57,702 nucleotides of DNA from Pelomyxa schiedti (taxonomy: Eukaryota; Evosea; Pelobiontida; Pelomyxidae): NCBI GenBank assembly GCA_020536535.1, contig JAHLWZ010000451.1:785-58486 (forward strand). Direction: 5' to 3'. Every line of letters starts with the position of its first letter. Position 1 is the stretch's first letter. The translations under genes and the position numbers were made by a program. The notes under the pieces were generated by a model. The model ran no database searches. It had not been told where the DNA came from and was given only the letters and a program-made list of their open reading frames with translations. Shown one piece after another: positions 31,234 to 44,300 of this stretch.

Positions 31234-31785
31234 ATGCAGGCTGACAACACGCAATTTTTCACAGTCCTGGCCCCCGTGCCACTGACAGAACCTTTCTCCT
31301 GGGACAGGCTGAGCGAAATTGTGGGAGCTGGAAAGACTGAACTGCTTGGCCGCGAACCAGCGGCACAAACCCAGTACGTTGAATCAATGAGGGGACTCAA
31401 GGGAACATGGAAGTCTGTTGATGACTTCATTCTCGTGAAGCACTTTGGTTGGACCCAGCGCAATGCAGCCTCGACATACCCCAGCCCAAATTGTGGTGCA
31501 GCAACAGCCCCCACGGCAGTGTGGGAGGCACACAGGCCCCCAGAATACGACGAATCCACGTTCGTGAGGCTGAGCGACAACGATTACCCCTACTGGGTAG
31601 AGGACGGCATACGGCACCACGTGCTATGGAGCGGCCGGCACCTAAGCGAGGTCGAGGTCGACGCGGAGCTGGGCAGGGCCCTGGGCCCCGGCCACGATGT
31701 GATGTGGTTCGAGAACAAGGGCGACAGGAAGTCTATAAAGAGGCTGCATCACGTCCAAGTGTTCTCGAGGAGGAAGTTGTGTTGA
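31234..31785 (+). CDS. DUF3605-like protein
   Basis: Single exon, 183 residues. The opening FTVLAPVPLTEPFSWDRLSE and IVGAGKTELLGREPAAQTQY, then NDYPYWVEDGIRHHVLWS, HDVMWFENKGDRKSI and LHHVQVFSRR, match the pattern of DUF3605 proteins. These were described mainly from fungi as short soluble proteins with a W-F-x-N core and a terminal HVHVF-like strand. The function of the family is not established. The Cys and His content is compatible with, but does not prove, metal binding. It converges with the DOCK gene, whose stop lies 125 bp away on the other strand. Confidence 0.65.
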   Translation: MQADNTQFFTVLAPVPLTEPFSWDRLSEIVGAGKTELLGREPAAQTQYVESMRGLKGTWKSVDDFILVKHFGWTQRNAASTYPSPNCGAATAPTAVWEAHRPPEYDESTFVRLSDNDYPYWVEDGIRHHVLWSGRHLSEVEVDAELGRALGPGHDVMWFENKGDRKSIKRLHHVQVFSRRKLC

Positions 31786-31896
31786 GTAGATAGACAAAAC
31801 GAATGGGTTGGGCCTTGTTTTTGTTTAGGGCCCCACATGCAAATACCGGTCACAAAATATCTTGATTGTTTCATATGGATAGGGTTTCTTTTACAT

Positions 31897-31902
31897 TTTA
31901 TT
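31897..31902 (-). terminator. Poly(A) signal of the DOCK gene
   Basis: AATAAA on the minus strand, 8 nt downstream of the DOCK stop codon. Confidence 0.5.
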
Positions 31903-31909
31903 GACAAAA

Positions 31910-34900
31910 TTATGTGTCTTGGTTGGGTGGTGGGAGTGGTTCTCTTTCTTGTCTTGATGCTTTCACCAGCGAGATAATGGTTTGTTGGAATACAGCCAGT
32001 GACTTCTCTAGCTCTTCCTGCAAAGGTCGTTGATCTTGGCTTATAAGGGTTTTGTTCAAGCTCACAGCCTCAGCAAGGCACCCTGTTTATTGTTGTGTGG
32101 GTTGATTTCTAAGAGGCAAAACCAAAGTGATTGTACCTGAAAATTCTTCCATGTTGGATTCAAGGATCCCAACCTGTTCCTGGTGGAACTTGGGTTCAAG
32201 TCCTTCTTTGTTCAGAAAAATCTTTGCTATTTCCAGCGGGCCAGAGTTCACAACTGCATGTTCATGGTTAGTGATGATGTATTTTTTTAAAAGGGTTGGA
32301 GAAAGAATACAGGCTAACAGGGACCCCTGAAGGAGTATTTGCAGAGTTTTGATATTTGTGGGTTTCTTTGCTATTTCTCTCTTAAGTCCTACTAGTTTAT
32401 CCTGTATAAGCTCTATTGCGTTCTCAATCGGGGATAGTTGTTGCTGAGGGATGTGTAAGTACAATAAATCCGTCAAAAAGGTAGTCTTTCACCTCCTCTC
32501 TTTGTATGATGGGGAGACGCTTCAATAGATACGGGAATGACCCTTTAGTGGTGTATATCACTTTTTTTTTCCACTGTTCTTCAAGAGAGGCTCCATGTGC
32601 CTTTCCGCCTTCTGTAAAAGGCATCTCCATAAGAAACTTTGCTATATGTTGTGTTAAGGAACTTCGGAAATATAAAACCGAGACTCACAAATATTAAAGT
32701 GTTGTTCCAGTGGAGACATGGTTCGTTTCTTTTCTGGAGACCAATAGGGAATTAATGAAGCCAATTGGATGTAATATTTATTCTGAAGAAGTTATTTCCA
32801 GGAGAGGAAAAAAGGCACCGTACGGGATCAAGTGCAGAAGGGATAACCTCTTTGGTATTAGGGACTAGTTCAATGTCCCTGGAGGTTCCAAATTGTTCCT
32901 TGAAAAAAAAAAATAATATGTTTGAGGTTCTTGCTGAAGATTAGCCTTTGGATCAAGTACCTTTAAACGTCTCGAAATATCTGGAAGGCGGCAAGTGCAT
33001 TGTTCTTTATATACGAATTCTTTTTGATTGAGGTCTCCCCAGCCAACTCCATAAAAAGCAACCCGGTAGTAGTTGGGCATTACTCGCATAGTACCAACAT
33101 TCTTTGAATGGAACACATTAAAGAACATACTTGGGAGGTCAGAACATACATCTTCAACAACTTTATTGCATAAAACATTCAATGCCGAGTGTACACCACT
33201 TTGTTTTTTGTAGTTTTTATTGTATCTGTGCAACGGAAGTGTTAACAGCAAGGCATCAATTGATTCCTCATAAAGTTTGGCATGTTCCAGAGTATATACA
33301 GCATCTTTCAGCAATGCTATTATTTTTGTGTAAACTAAATGTCAACAAGAGTAATTTGTGTGTACCTTCCCACCCCGATATACTGAATTCCTGTATAAGG
33401 CAGACATCTCCCCTCTTAATGTGTGAGTCACCAGTTGGGGTAAATAAAGAGCTGTGGTACCACTGCGTGGAGCATTGAAGGAGAAGGCAATGAATTCTCT
33501 TGCAACCAGTTGGGAAAAGCTTGGAGAATCTCTGTATCCAAGAGTTTCTTGTTTGTTGTTTATTGATGAAAAAGAGTACAGGAAAGAAACCACTGGGAAT
33601 TTCTGAAGGACAAATAAATACTCAGCCACAAGTGCTGCTGTCAAGATCTTTGCCTGAGCGAACTCCTCAAAATTGCCAGTCTAAAGGCCTTGTAAGGGGT
33701 ATTTGATTTCCCTTTACATACTTGATGGTGTTTGTGAGCGAGGTTATTGAGCCATGTGACTCGCAAATCAGGTGCATCCTGAAAGCCACGAGATAGTTGA
33801 TGGTAAATCTCACCTTCAATAAGGTGTAAAAATAACAGTTATGTGGAAAGACGAGACACAAGTCATTTCTGGATCTAAGGAACACGCTCTGAGTTTCATA
33901 TTTTCTGCAATGATAGAGTGCAGATGGTTCATCATTTTATCCTTGTATTGAGGTAAAAACCTTTATGTCGAAAAAGAGAAACAAACAACCATCTCAGACA
34001 CAAAGTCCACTTGTGTGACACCTAATGACTGTGGAAGGGAGGAGTCTGTAGCAACGCCAGTGGAAGCTTGGATACTTGTACTGTTTTCAGTTGTTGCCTC
34101 ACTGGCACCAGTAGAAGCCTCAGTGGTGGAAGAGATTTTTTCTTTCTGAGTACGAGATTTTCTTCTATGGCGAACGGATTTGGTTGACTCCTGACGGTGC
34201 CGTTCGAGTTCTTCAGGTATAGCCGATGTAGCTTTGGAGTGTATAGCACTCGTTATAGACGTAAGACATGACTTCAGAGACTCAAACTCATTTTGTGCAT
34301 CTCCAACCATCTGCGAAAGTGAAACGACGCTCTGCACTTTCACACGAGAGATATTTCCTACCTCGGCAAAGTTTTGCTTAATACAAATTAATGACATAAG
34401 AGGGAAGAGGTTTTTATACCAGAAGCATATTGTGAAGCAGAGAAGCCGCCTTGGAGCGCATAAGTGGATTGAGTGAGTTGCACTGGTCGAACACCTTCCT
34501 TGTAAGAAGCCCACAAACAGAGTTTCGTGCCCTAAGACACCTTTTAAAGAATAAAGCGGAAAGGAGTTGATCACCTGAAAATGAGAAATCGATGTACCGC
34601 TATCACTGAATTGAAAACATTAAACAAGAAGGAAACTAGCTCGCTACTGCTCTGACTTCTGAGTAGAGAGAGCAAAACCTTGTTACAATAAGTAAACGGG
34701 GGAAGGTGTGAGTTTTTTTCAAGAAAACCTCAATTAGTGAGAAGAACGATTCCATGATATCTTCATTGGTTTGGTCAATTTCTCGGAAATCATGTAGACA
34801 CTGCAAAGCAATCCTGAGACATATCCTGTTACATTCGTGACTAAAATTCTGCCACTGAAGGTAGTAGTTAGAGGAGGGATTGTGAACTTATTATTTTACT

Positions 34901-37900
34901 CATGAGTTTCACGGAGAAACAAAAATTACCAGCAGAACAAGGAGTGGGGGCTGAGCTGCCGAATTTTCGGAAGTGCTTTGGCTTCTAGATGCACATTAGC
35001 TACTTGACGGGAAGTGGTGTATGTCGCACATATCCGGTGAGCTGGATTTTCTTTCCAGAACCCCTTTTGGGTCTCTTCTTGTAGAGCTTCTACTGTCTTA
35101 GACAAGATAAGAAAAATAAAAGGAAAAGAAATATGAACCTGTGGTCACTTGACTAGTAGGAGATAGCAAAGAATTCGCTGCAGCAGTGGAGTCTACTGCA
35201 AAAGGTTGGTCAATCTCCTCACATTTCTGTGCTCCTGGATAGGCAAACTGAAACGAATCACCTTCAGGTACAATTTATGGTGGCAATACCAAATTCACAC
35301 AATGCAACAACACTTTGAAAAGCTTTCTCCCTTCCTGTGGTGATTGTTTTTGCCACCATTCAGTGAGCAACTTCATATCGATATCTGGGTGTCACCTTAA
35401 CAAAGGCCAGGAGGTGGAAGCAAAAAAAACCTGAAAAGATGTAGAGAAAGCATATCAACCATGGTCTTACAGAAGCTTTATTATCCTTCATTCGGAGTTC
35501 GTCCGCAAATAAAGTCTCAAAGTTACTGATCACCTTGGAGTAGATGAGATCCACAGATAACTGTGATGGAAACAACAAAAGGAAGATAAGGAAAATATAA
35601 CGAGGCAATCTTTCTTCTTTCTTGTTTGTCCTTATACCGAGGGTCATGATCATGCATGAACAGTAAGTCTTTCAGAATTTCGATTGCCTTTTGAGGACTC
35701 AGATTGAAAGGGGACTAGACAATGAACCTGATACCAAATGTGTCTTGGGCTCTCTTTCACAGCAAGTTGCATTTCATACAGTAGAAGTCCAGACAAAAAA
35801 TGTTTTTTCCTGGGGCCATGAGATTGAATTTTGATCAAAGAATGAATACATGAACGGTTCTAAAAGTTCCGTAGTAGTATTATCTTCTTCAGGGATATTC
35901 AAGGTGATGAAATGGTAACTGTTGAAAAGAAGCCGTAGAAATGTCCATTTGAGTTCAGCAAGTTCTGGATTAGATGCCGGAAAGCAGTTCACATATGTGT
36001 GAATCTTTGTTGAAAAAATAAGCTTAGCTGGTAAATGCAATCACTCACAAGCTTAAATAAGTATCCTTTGTTGATAACAGAAAATAATTTCTCAAGGAAT
36101 AAAGCAATTTCTCTATTGAGTAACTGAGTGATAGTGAGATTCGACTTCTTGAACAGTGGGATGGCTTTTGTGAAGGTGTGCATCAAAGTGTGCAGTTTTG
36201 CCTTGAATGACTCACGGATTACTGTTGCTACTGTTAAAACAAAAAAAGGTTACTCTATTCATATAATTTAGACTACCGTTGGACCTACCAACAGAATTCT
36301 GGAAGTTTAGCCAAAGGGTAACATCTTTGAATATTAACGTAAATAGAAACCGAGCAAAATGACATGACAGAATTTGCTTTGTTTCGCTCTATAGACTTGT
36401 CAATTCGATTGCCAAGTTTGAACTAAAGTCAACTTGAAATTGCAGGAAGTAATTCCACTGAGAAACTAAGGCTTCATGCACAGGTAACTCACTGGGCTCG
36501 AAGTTATAGATGTACTGGACATAGGTTTCCAGTATAGGATAAGATTGTTCTTGGCGGTGTTGCTGCTTGGCTACACTAGACACTATAGTCAAAGAGCAAT
36601 AGAAAACTCTGGGCAATTTGTGGAAGGTACTTGTCTAAGACAGATATCAATTGTACAAAAGCTTCTTGACTAACAGAATTTTCTTCTGTCAGTACCTGAA
36701 GAAGTCTTCTGACTATAAGTGGGAAAAAAAGAACTTGGTCTCTATCTGTGCTTTCAATACCACGCAAAACCTTGTAAGGAGATTTAATTCTTATGAGTGG
36801 TTGGTATAACAGTACTTGCAGGCTGGGTGATTTGTCCTTAAGAAACTTGGAGAGAAGTGCATCTTTTGGGAACACCGAGGATGCCAAGTGCAAGTGGAAA
36901 TTGAAAACTGGTTTGCCACCATCAATCCAACGGTTTTGCTCCCAATTGAAGTAGAAACTGCTGAGAGGGTAATGGATAGCAGGCTGTGGCTTATTATTAT
37001 AATCAATGAACCTGGACTTTTTTTACGAAGACAAGGTGGGAACAAATCTTACACTCCATCTGAATCAACAATTGGAATAACGCAATAACCCAAAGGCACT
37101 TCCAGTTCTCGGGGTTTATTCTTTTTGGGAGGGGAGCATTTGATATGGGTGAATTCAACCTGGAAGAACAATAAGTGCAAATAGAGATGCATAGAAAGAA
37201 ACTAAAATATGGTGTCTAGGGGTGATGTGCTCAGGAAGTTGGATCTTAATTTCGTCAAAGACGGAGAATTTTGGCCTTTTTGTATGGTATACAACAGGAA
37301 TTCTTGCTTGATTAGTGAGAGGTGATGATACAGAGTCTCCATATATAGCCTTGGAAAAAAATCAATTGGAGAAACAGGAAAAAAAGACCTACAGGGAGGC
37401 CAATAGGCCTCTCAGAAGAGTCATCTTCTACCAATTTCACAGTAAGCAAAATGTTTCTAGCAGTGCCTTCTCCTTTATAGCCAGAAAAGTTGAGACTCTC
37501 AGGATAAAAATATAGCAAATTGATGTATTCAAGATGTGGCAAAAAAGAAGAATCAGGTTGAGGAAACTCAAAAATCTCGATGTTGTTTGCTGCCTGGGAT
37601 CAAGTAATGAGTTAAACTCATTTTCTGGCACAATTACTTGAATATTTTTCCCGTCATCAATAAAGGGGGCTAGTGGACATAAACTGTAATCTAAACGGTT
37701 GACCCAGGTAGTTAGATCAGGGTTGAATGCAATTGTAATTGTAAGTCGCCCTGGTACCAGTCTCAATTTCTAGAAAACCAATTACATGTAAGTCACTAAC
37801 TAAGAAGGAACAAAACCTTGCACTCCTTTTCATTTGTCAACTTGGCTAAAACACCAGGAAGATCAGAATTACATCGGAGAAGAGGGATATCAGCTTCTAA

Positions 37901-39611
37901 TGGTCGTAATGCACCCATTCCAAAAAGGGGCACAGCACCCATTGCAAAAACTGATATTTGGTTAATACAAGTTTTGAATTGTATGTAGAAAGAACCTTGA
38001 TGAAAAAAGGAGGCCTCTGTGACACTTCCAGTTACTTGAGGTCTTCCTAACTAACGATGGAGAACTTAGTAGACAGAGGACTACTGATGTATACTTACTG
38101 AATAACTCATCAAGTTCTTACAGTAGGGTTCAGTGATCTCATCATAGTCTCCTTTTAGTGTTTTCGAAATCTCAGCACAGAGAAAAATTGTTGGGGATGG
38201 CTTTTCAACATGAAAGAGGCAGCGTTTAATCTTCAATCGATTGGGTGCCTTGTTTAATGGTCATGATTTGGTTTTTCACCCATTCTACACAAAAAAAACC
38301 TGCGGTACAAGAGGTAAGATTAGATCTGAGTTTAAGTCGACAGAGAAGTTTTCAGATAACTTCTCTTTTTTTTGTGCGTCATAGAGACACAATTTGACAT
38401 AAAAAGGCTCTATTGGGGGGTTTACTAACTGCAAATGCAATTTCTGGCATTCAACAGCAATGTATACACCACTAAAAAGGTGTGATGAGGGTTAGGAGGC
38501 AAGTTAACCAAAACCTTTTGATCAAGTGCGGTGGATCAGTGTGGCGGTTATCACAAGGAGAAGAAGATAACTTGGAGCTTGGGAGTACATGAAATAGTGT
38601 TTGGGTGGGTTCCGGGCACTGTGAGAAAATGAATAAAGTTTGAAAATAATAGTCAGACTTTCTGGAGCAAATCTGAAAATTGAAGTGTTGAACCCAATAA
38701 GGATTCATCTAGAACAGTAGTGCATTCCTGTGAAATGCTTGGATTGTCAATTTCATAGGCCAACATGGCAATACTGGAATCAGTAGAAGGTGAAGAATAG
38801 CCTTTTATAATTGTGAGAAAGTGATAGTTCCAGTACTTTTAGTTGAGGAGGAGTGACGAAACTGCTTAAATCATTGACATTAGAGACACATGTCCAATTT
38901 TTTGTGAAGAGCTTCATGGATTCACTTAATCCACCAGTTGCAGCAGTATCAATGTGTGATCCTGCCTACATACAGAAATTGATGAGTACATAGACTGGCT
39001 TTTCAATATCGTAGCCAGCTAATACACACAGGTAGTTTCGGCAATCCGTTGGCAGTGTCGAATTTCCTCACAACCTCTGTGATTTCCAGACACTTGTTTG
39101 GCCACATCAGGACCGGGTCGCGCTGAGCAGCCAATCTGGCATCAAACGAGTCCCAGTCCCAATTCACAGTCCCTGGGGCATCGTCACCACAGCCACTGAC
39201 ACTTCCAGCCGATGTCCCCAAATGGTCCCCTCGCCGCCCCGTGGTCACGGTTCTATTCATCGGCGTGGGCGACGATGACACCAGAGAAGGGCGGGCAGTG
39301 CAAAAGTGGCCCCCCGGCCCCTCGGAGCCAGACCGCGGCGGCCGCGTCGAGCCGTCGATGGGGCTGGCCGAGTTGCTCCGCGGGCGGTGCTGCCCCAGCA
39401 GGGTCCCCTCGGACGGCGCGGTGATGGGCGCCAGGGGAGGCGGCGGGATCGCGGGAGGAGTGCCGCGGAGCACGGTGGCGGGGATGGAGATGGTCGTGGC
39501 GGTGCGGGAAAAGCCGCCGCCGCTGGGCATCGACGCGGAGACAACGAGGGGAGGGGGTGGCGACAACGGCAGCGTCTTGGGGGGGTCCACAACCACGTTG
39601 CCCCTCTGCAT
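31910..39611 (-). CDS. DOCK-family (DOCK-C/D-like) Rho GTPase exchange factor
   Basis: Activates Rac/Cdc42-type GTPases at membranes. The start is placed at 39611 (MQRGNVVVDPPKTLPL). It has a Pro/Ser-rich leader, then WDWDSFDARLAAQRDPVLMW. The DHR-1 (C2-like) domain lies near 37000-37500: INLLYFYPESLNFSGYKGEG, TARNILLTVKLVED. Downstream helices match zizimin-type DOCKs (LLNREIALFLEKLFSVINKG; WTFLRLLFNSYHFITLNIPE; KKHFLSGLLLYEMQLAV). DHR-2 is at the C-terminus: VMPNYYRVAFYGVGWGDLNQ, KEFVYKE, LKRLPII, PIENAIELIQDKLVGLKRE, LQILLQGS, VNSGPLEIAKIFLN, and the last exon GCLAEAVSLNKTLISQDQRP, ending at 31910. Length (about 7.7 kb, dozens of short introns) suits a full DOCK protein. Most exon boundaries were not individually resolved. 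Start and DHR-2 end are well supported. Confidence 0.85.
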
Positions 39612-40044
39612 TCGTATTTTGGTTCTTTTTGTCTTTTTGATTCCGATGGTCTTTGCCAACGAACTTCGGCCACACCCGATACCCGAAGGGAAAACTCATT
39701 CCCGTAACCATCAACATCCTTGTTTTCGTGTTCTTCACCGATGAATGCGTTGACGTCCTTGTGAGTAGCACCCAACGAAGTTGTGGCAAAACAGTACAGT
39801 GGTTGATTGAAGACTCAGTTCTGACGACGGTGGGGAGGGCGAGGAATTTCGTTGTGCGCCGTTGAAGGTGCCGGCGTTGTGGTAATTTCTGGTGGATTCA
39901 TGGTAGAATTTGCCTGGTGCGGTTCTGCTTCTTCGCCGTGAGTTGCCGTTGTTGGGTTAGTGGGCATCTCGGCATTGGCTTGCGTGACTTTTGGTTCGAT
40001 TGCTTCTTGAACGTCCAAGGTGTTGTTGACATTACAGCTTCTAA
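39612..40044. other. Gap between DOCK start and zinc-finger gene stop
   Basis: About 430 bp. A minus-strand open stretch (39815-40018, VQEAIEPKVTQANAEMP then NPPEITTTPAPSTAHNEIP) could be a 3' exon of the zinc-finger gene next to it. No splice pair with matching phase could be fixed. Otherwise nothing was recognised. Confidence 0.4.
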
Positions 40045-40627
40045 TTATCTATATGGAGTATGAGATAAGTGTCCCTTATTTGGAGTATTACATACAACAA
40101 CAAGCCGTGGATAGGAAACAAGCTCAACAGGATGCTGTGCCAGTTCCGTTGGATGCACTTCCCTTTGATGTTGCTTTGGTATTGCTGGCTGTTCTCTTCC
40201 AACCTCTGTCTCTGTCTCTTCCTCCGTCTCCGTCTCTGTATCCGTATCTACTAACTCTGCACAACAACTAGCATGTTCTAGGCTCTCAACTTTCTCACGG
40301 ATTGATGAAAACCTGGATTTTGGTTTCAATCCCACCACTGAGTGCAATGGAAGACTGTTCCGTAGATTGCATTTTCGAGCTGTTCGAGGGTGTTTTTTGC
40401 GGCAGCGAGACAGGTGCTGAGACAGGTTGTTCACTGCGTGTCTCCTCGTCGAGCACGCATACCACCCCGGCCTTTTGTACTCGGTGCATAGTGGGCACAT
40501 GTAGGGTTTGTTCTTGCTTTCTGGGATCAGGCCTTGTGCTTGCTCCCATACAGAGAGATCTGTGTCAATAAGTAAAAGATAGTCTCGCAAACCAATACAT
40601 TTACTGACCCGATGTCTCTCGGCCCAT
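40045..40627 (-). CDS. Second zinc-finger protein with one 'RPGW' finger
   Basis: Paralogue of the gene at 17615-18475. ATG at 40627; the first coding exon (MGRETS, 40627-40609) is spliced with a GT donor to an exon beginning DLSVWEQAQGLIPESKNKPY. The finger reads MCPLCTEYKRPGWYACSTRR, HAVNNLSQHLSRCRKKH: the same C-x2-C, RPGW, AVN and His spacing as the other two copies. Then come low-complexity sequence, an acidic TETETEEETETE tract, and a Gln/Pro/His-rich tail. The 3' end may lie further left if another exon exists (see the gap entry). It is divergent from DZIP1, whose start is 265 bp away. Confidence 0.65.
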
Positions 40628-40891
40628 GGTGCTTATCACGGTTCTTTGTTTCTTTTATTTTTGTTAGGGTCGCAACCTGTTTATTTTACATGCTTATTTT
40701 TAGGTCTGATGAGATGTAGACCACGTCTCATCACTCCCCTCCATCAAGTTCAGGGGTGAGCAAGGCGTACTTAGGGCAGCTGCACAACTAGTAGGCAAGA
40801 GGTGAATGGGGCAGGTCACTGGCAGGTAAGAGGAAAACAAGGGTTCGGTCCCACACTTTCCCTTCGCGGTATTGGTGATTTTCTCGTAAAG

Positions 40892-41345
40892 ATGCACGAG
40901 CAGTTTCAGCGCGAACACACGCAACACCAGCAATTCCTCCAGCAGCACCTGTCACAAATTGCGCAACAGATACCCACACCGCGAGCAACAACTACTCGCA
41001 CGCCCGTCTCCACGCCGCCCACGCCAATGCACGCCACCACGGCCCCGCAGCTTCTCGTGCACCCGCCGCCGACGTCCTTCGCTACGGCGACGCCCCTGCA
41101 GCACTTGCAGTCGACGCCTCAGCAGCGCCCGCAGCCGCAGTCTCCTCAGGTTTATTCTATGCGAGGCGGAGGGGCGACGACGGCGACGGTTCAACAGGCG
41201 TCGCCGGGCTTTCAATTCCCGCAGTTGCAGGTTCAGCAGCCGAGGTTGGAGGTGAGGTTTAGAACAAGGTCAGGGAGGCTGGATTGGGCTTCAATTGCAT
41301 CGGTGGACCCTGCTAGGGTGCTGAGGGAGGTTTGTAATTTTTTTT

Positions 41346-41398
<53 letters not shown>

Positions 41399-44300
41399 TT
41401 TTTTTTTGTTTCTGTTTACTTTCACTTTATTTTTATCTGGAGTTTTTCTTAAATGCAAGCTACAGGGTGATGTGAACACTCTGAGAGCACTGGTGGATAA
41501 TATCACTTTCTCGAATGTCGAATTGGAGGGTATGTTACACCAAATCCGCACAATTCGATTCAAATTTCTATTTCGCCCAGCAAATGCACCCAGTGGTCTT
41601 GTAAAAGTTGTTCAGCTGTCACAGTTGATGATAGAATTCTTCCATACACTCTACCAACAGGTGGAGACTCACTGCAATTCTCTTCAAGTGCGACTATCTG
41701 CAGTGACTGAAGAACGTGACCTACTAAGGTCTCATCTTACCACCAGGGTAGTTAGGGGAATTTTCGACATCAGTACTCCTAAAATCTCCTTTGTTTCTTT
41801 TTTTTTTTTAGACTGACGAACTGAACATGATCAAGAGAGAAGCTCGGCAATTAAAGAAAACTGCCAGTGCACTACAAATGGCACTTGATATGTCAAACAA
41901 TGACGGTGCTCCTCTGACCATGCTTGCTTCTGGTACTGTCTGGGTAATATTTTTAGTTTCCTATTTTCTCCCCTCAAAGTTCTCCAGAAATGCCCACTAT
42001 GCAAGAAGATTTTCAAAACAGGGGATTTCCTGGAGTCGCATGTCAACAGACGTCACCCCTTGGAAACCAATAATCCAGCTGTGAGAGCTTTGCTGGAGCA
42101 AAGAAGCACACAAAGAAAAAATTGTTACCCTCCAGTGGTGATGACATCTGTTCCACCAATAACCCCTCAGACACCCTCTACACCACAAATGGGAACCGAG
42201 GCCACACAAAAAAGAGTGGAAGATGAGATGAAATTACTTCACCAACATATTTCTGAAATGGCTGAAAAATTAAAGCGTGAGTGTCTGACTACTTTTCTCT
42301 TGTTCACTTGCATGTTGAAGAGTCTTTTGGAGCTGAGCTGACACAAGAAAGAGAACTATTTACACAGCGTGCCTTAAAGTGCACTTCTTTTCTACTATTG
42401 AAGTTCTCACTTATCTCCAGACTCCAAGAAGATGTTACAACAATCCAACGAGAAATGCAAAGATCTCTTTGTGATGTTCGAGTGGAAATTGCACGCAAAT
42501 CGCAACAAGAACAATTGGCGGTTTGCTCTTTCTTTCTTTTTCCCCCTCATGTTTATGTTCATATCTAAATAGATGGGAAAGCAAGCTTCCCTTCAGAGAG
42601 CATATGAAAAATCAGGGATTATTGGCATAGACAGTGACCCTGATATCAAACAGTAATCTATTTGTTACCATAATATCTTTTTTTTTTACTTCCCCTTGAA
42701 GACCCTCTGTGATGACTCGTCACATACAAGTTTCACGTGCACAAGAAAATGTACTGCTCCAACCTGAAGGCACTTCACAGGATAAATGTAGTCCTTCTTC
42801 CTTTTTTACATTGAAAGAAACCTGATTTTCCGAAGTAAATAATGAATTAAGATGTTGGAATAACTTCTCACACTTATGACATAGTTGAGACACCACTCGA
42901 AGAAATGAGAAAGTCTATGAGAAATTCCCAGCCACATACTACTGAAATTATTGACAATGAAGGAGAAGAAATGGACAGCGGTTCCCCACATTCTTTTCCT
43001 GTAGAGCCCATTGAGGTTTGCAACAGCCACTTTCTTCAGTATGCAACTGATTGAGTAATTCCTACAAGCAAGTTAGCTTACAGGACGAGTATCCAAGCAC
43101 TGAAAAAACCCAGCAGTGGTTCGCAGATAAAAGTACCCAAGAGGAGGACAATGTACCAACTTATGGTTCAGATGTCCAAGACAATGTCCAAGACCCAGAC
43201 TCGCAACCAATTCCAGAAGATACAACCGCCACTGTGAGGAGGCCAACTGACACGGGATGTACGTCCTGCTCTTCTCGTCGGCGTGGCCAAATTCCGTCTT
43301 TACTCTACCCATTTCATCACTCATTAGCCCACAGTTGTGCTGCTTAAAACTCGTCCATATTTAAAGACTCAGTATCACCACTCCGAAGCAGGGATAGCAA
43401 TAAAACGTGATTCTGTGCAAGCTCAGCTGATGGCAGTCATTAGGTCTATGAATCCTCTTGATCCAGAACTGCAATTCTTGAAAGATGAAGAACTGGAAAC
43501 TCTCCAACAAGTAAGGGTTCTAACTTCTTTTAGCTTTTTTGCTATAACATCCTAGTTTATTACAGCTAAACGATCCAGTGTTCTTTCTGACGAGCGGCTC
43601 CACTGGATTGAGCAAGTTGATGAACTTGTTTCCAAGCACTATAAACCGCTCTTTATTCCTGCAGAAAACCATACCACCTTGAAGCGCAGCCTCAAGCATA
43701 GTACTATGCCAAAGAAGCTGTCAAATCTCAGCAGGTCACAGGCAAAGTCTAATAAGAAGCAGAGGCCAATACCATCGTCTTCAACCACAAAAAGTAACAG
43801 GAAGAGTGCCACCCTTCCACCGCTAGTTGGGCGTAATAATGCGATTCCATCACAAAAAGATCGCAACTCTCCTCTAAAGCAAGGTCCTCCTCTAAGTAAT
43901 TCAACCAACATCCGGCATCCACAAAAGCCAGTAGGCAGTACATTTGGAACGGTGGAAGAGCGGAAAAAAGATTCAAGTAATGCACAACAACCCGTAGCAC
44001 CCAAAATCTTCAGTCATACTGGGCCAATCCAAGTCAAATCCGTTTTCAGTCTGAGCAAAGATGCAAGTGGAGATTCCTCTCAAGAAGAACAGAAAGACTC
44101 TGTAAGTGTGCTTGGAGATGCGGATGTCAATCCTAGCAGTGACGACTTGCAAAATCAAACACTCCCTGCATCTGTTTCAAACTTCGTGGAAAACTCCAAT
44201 TCTGGCAGTGATCAGGATCAAGAACACGCGAGTGACAGGGATCACTCAGATTCACAGTTGCAGGCACAAATGCACTCACACTCCGATAGTGAACCGTCTC

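Noticed and set aside
39212-39744. Plus-strand open frames opposite the DOCK N-terminus
   Set aside because: They are shadows of the Pro/Ser-rich DOCK leader, which continues by splicing into a recognisable DOCK protein on the minus strand.
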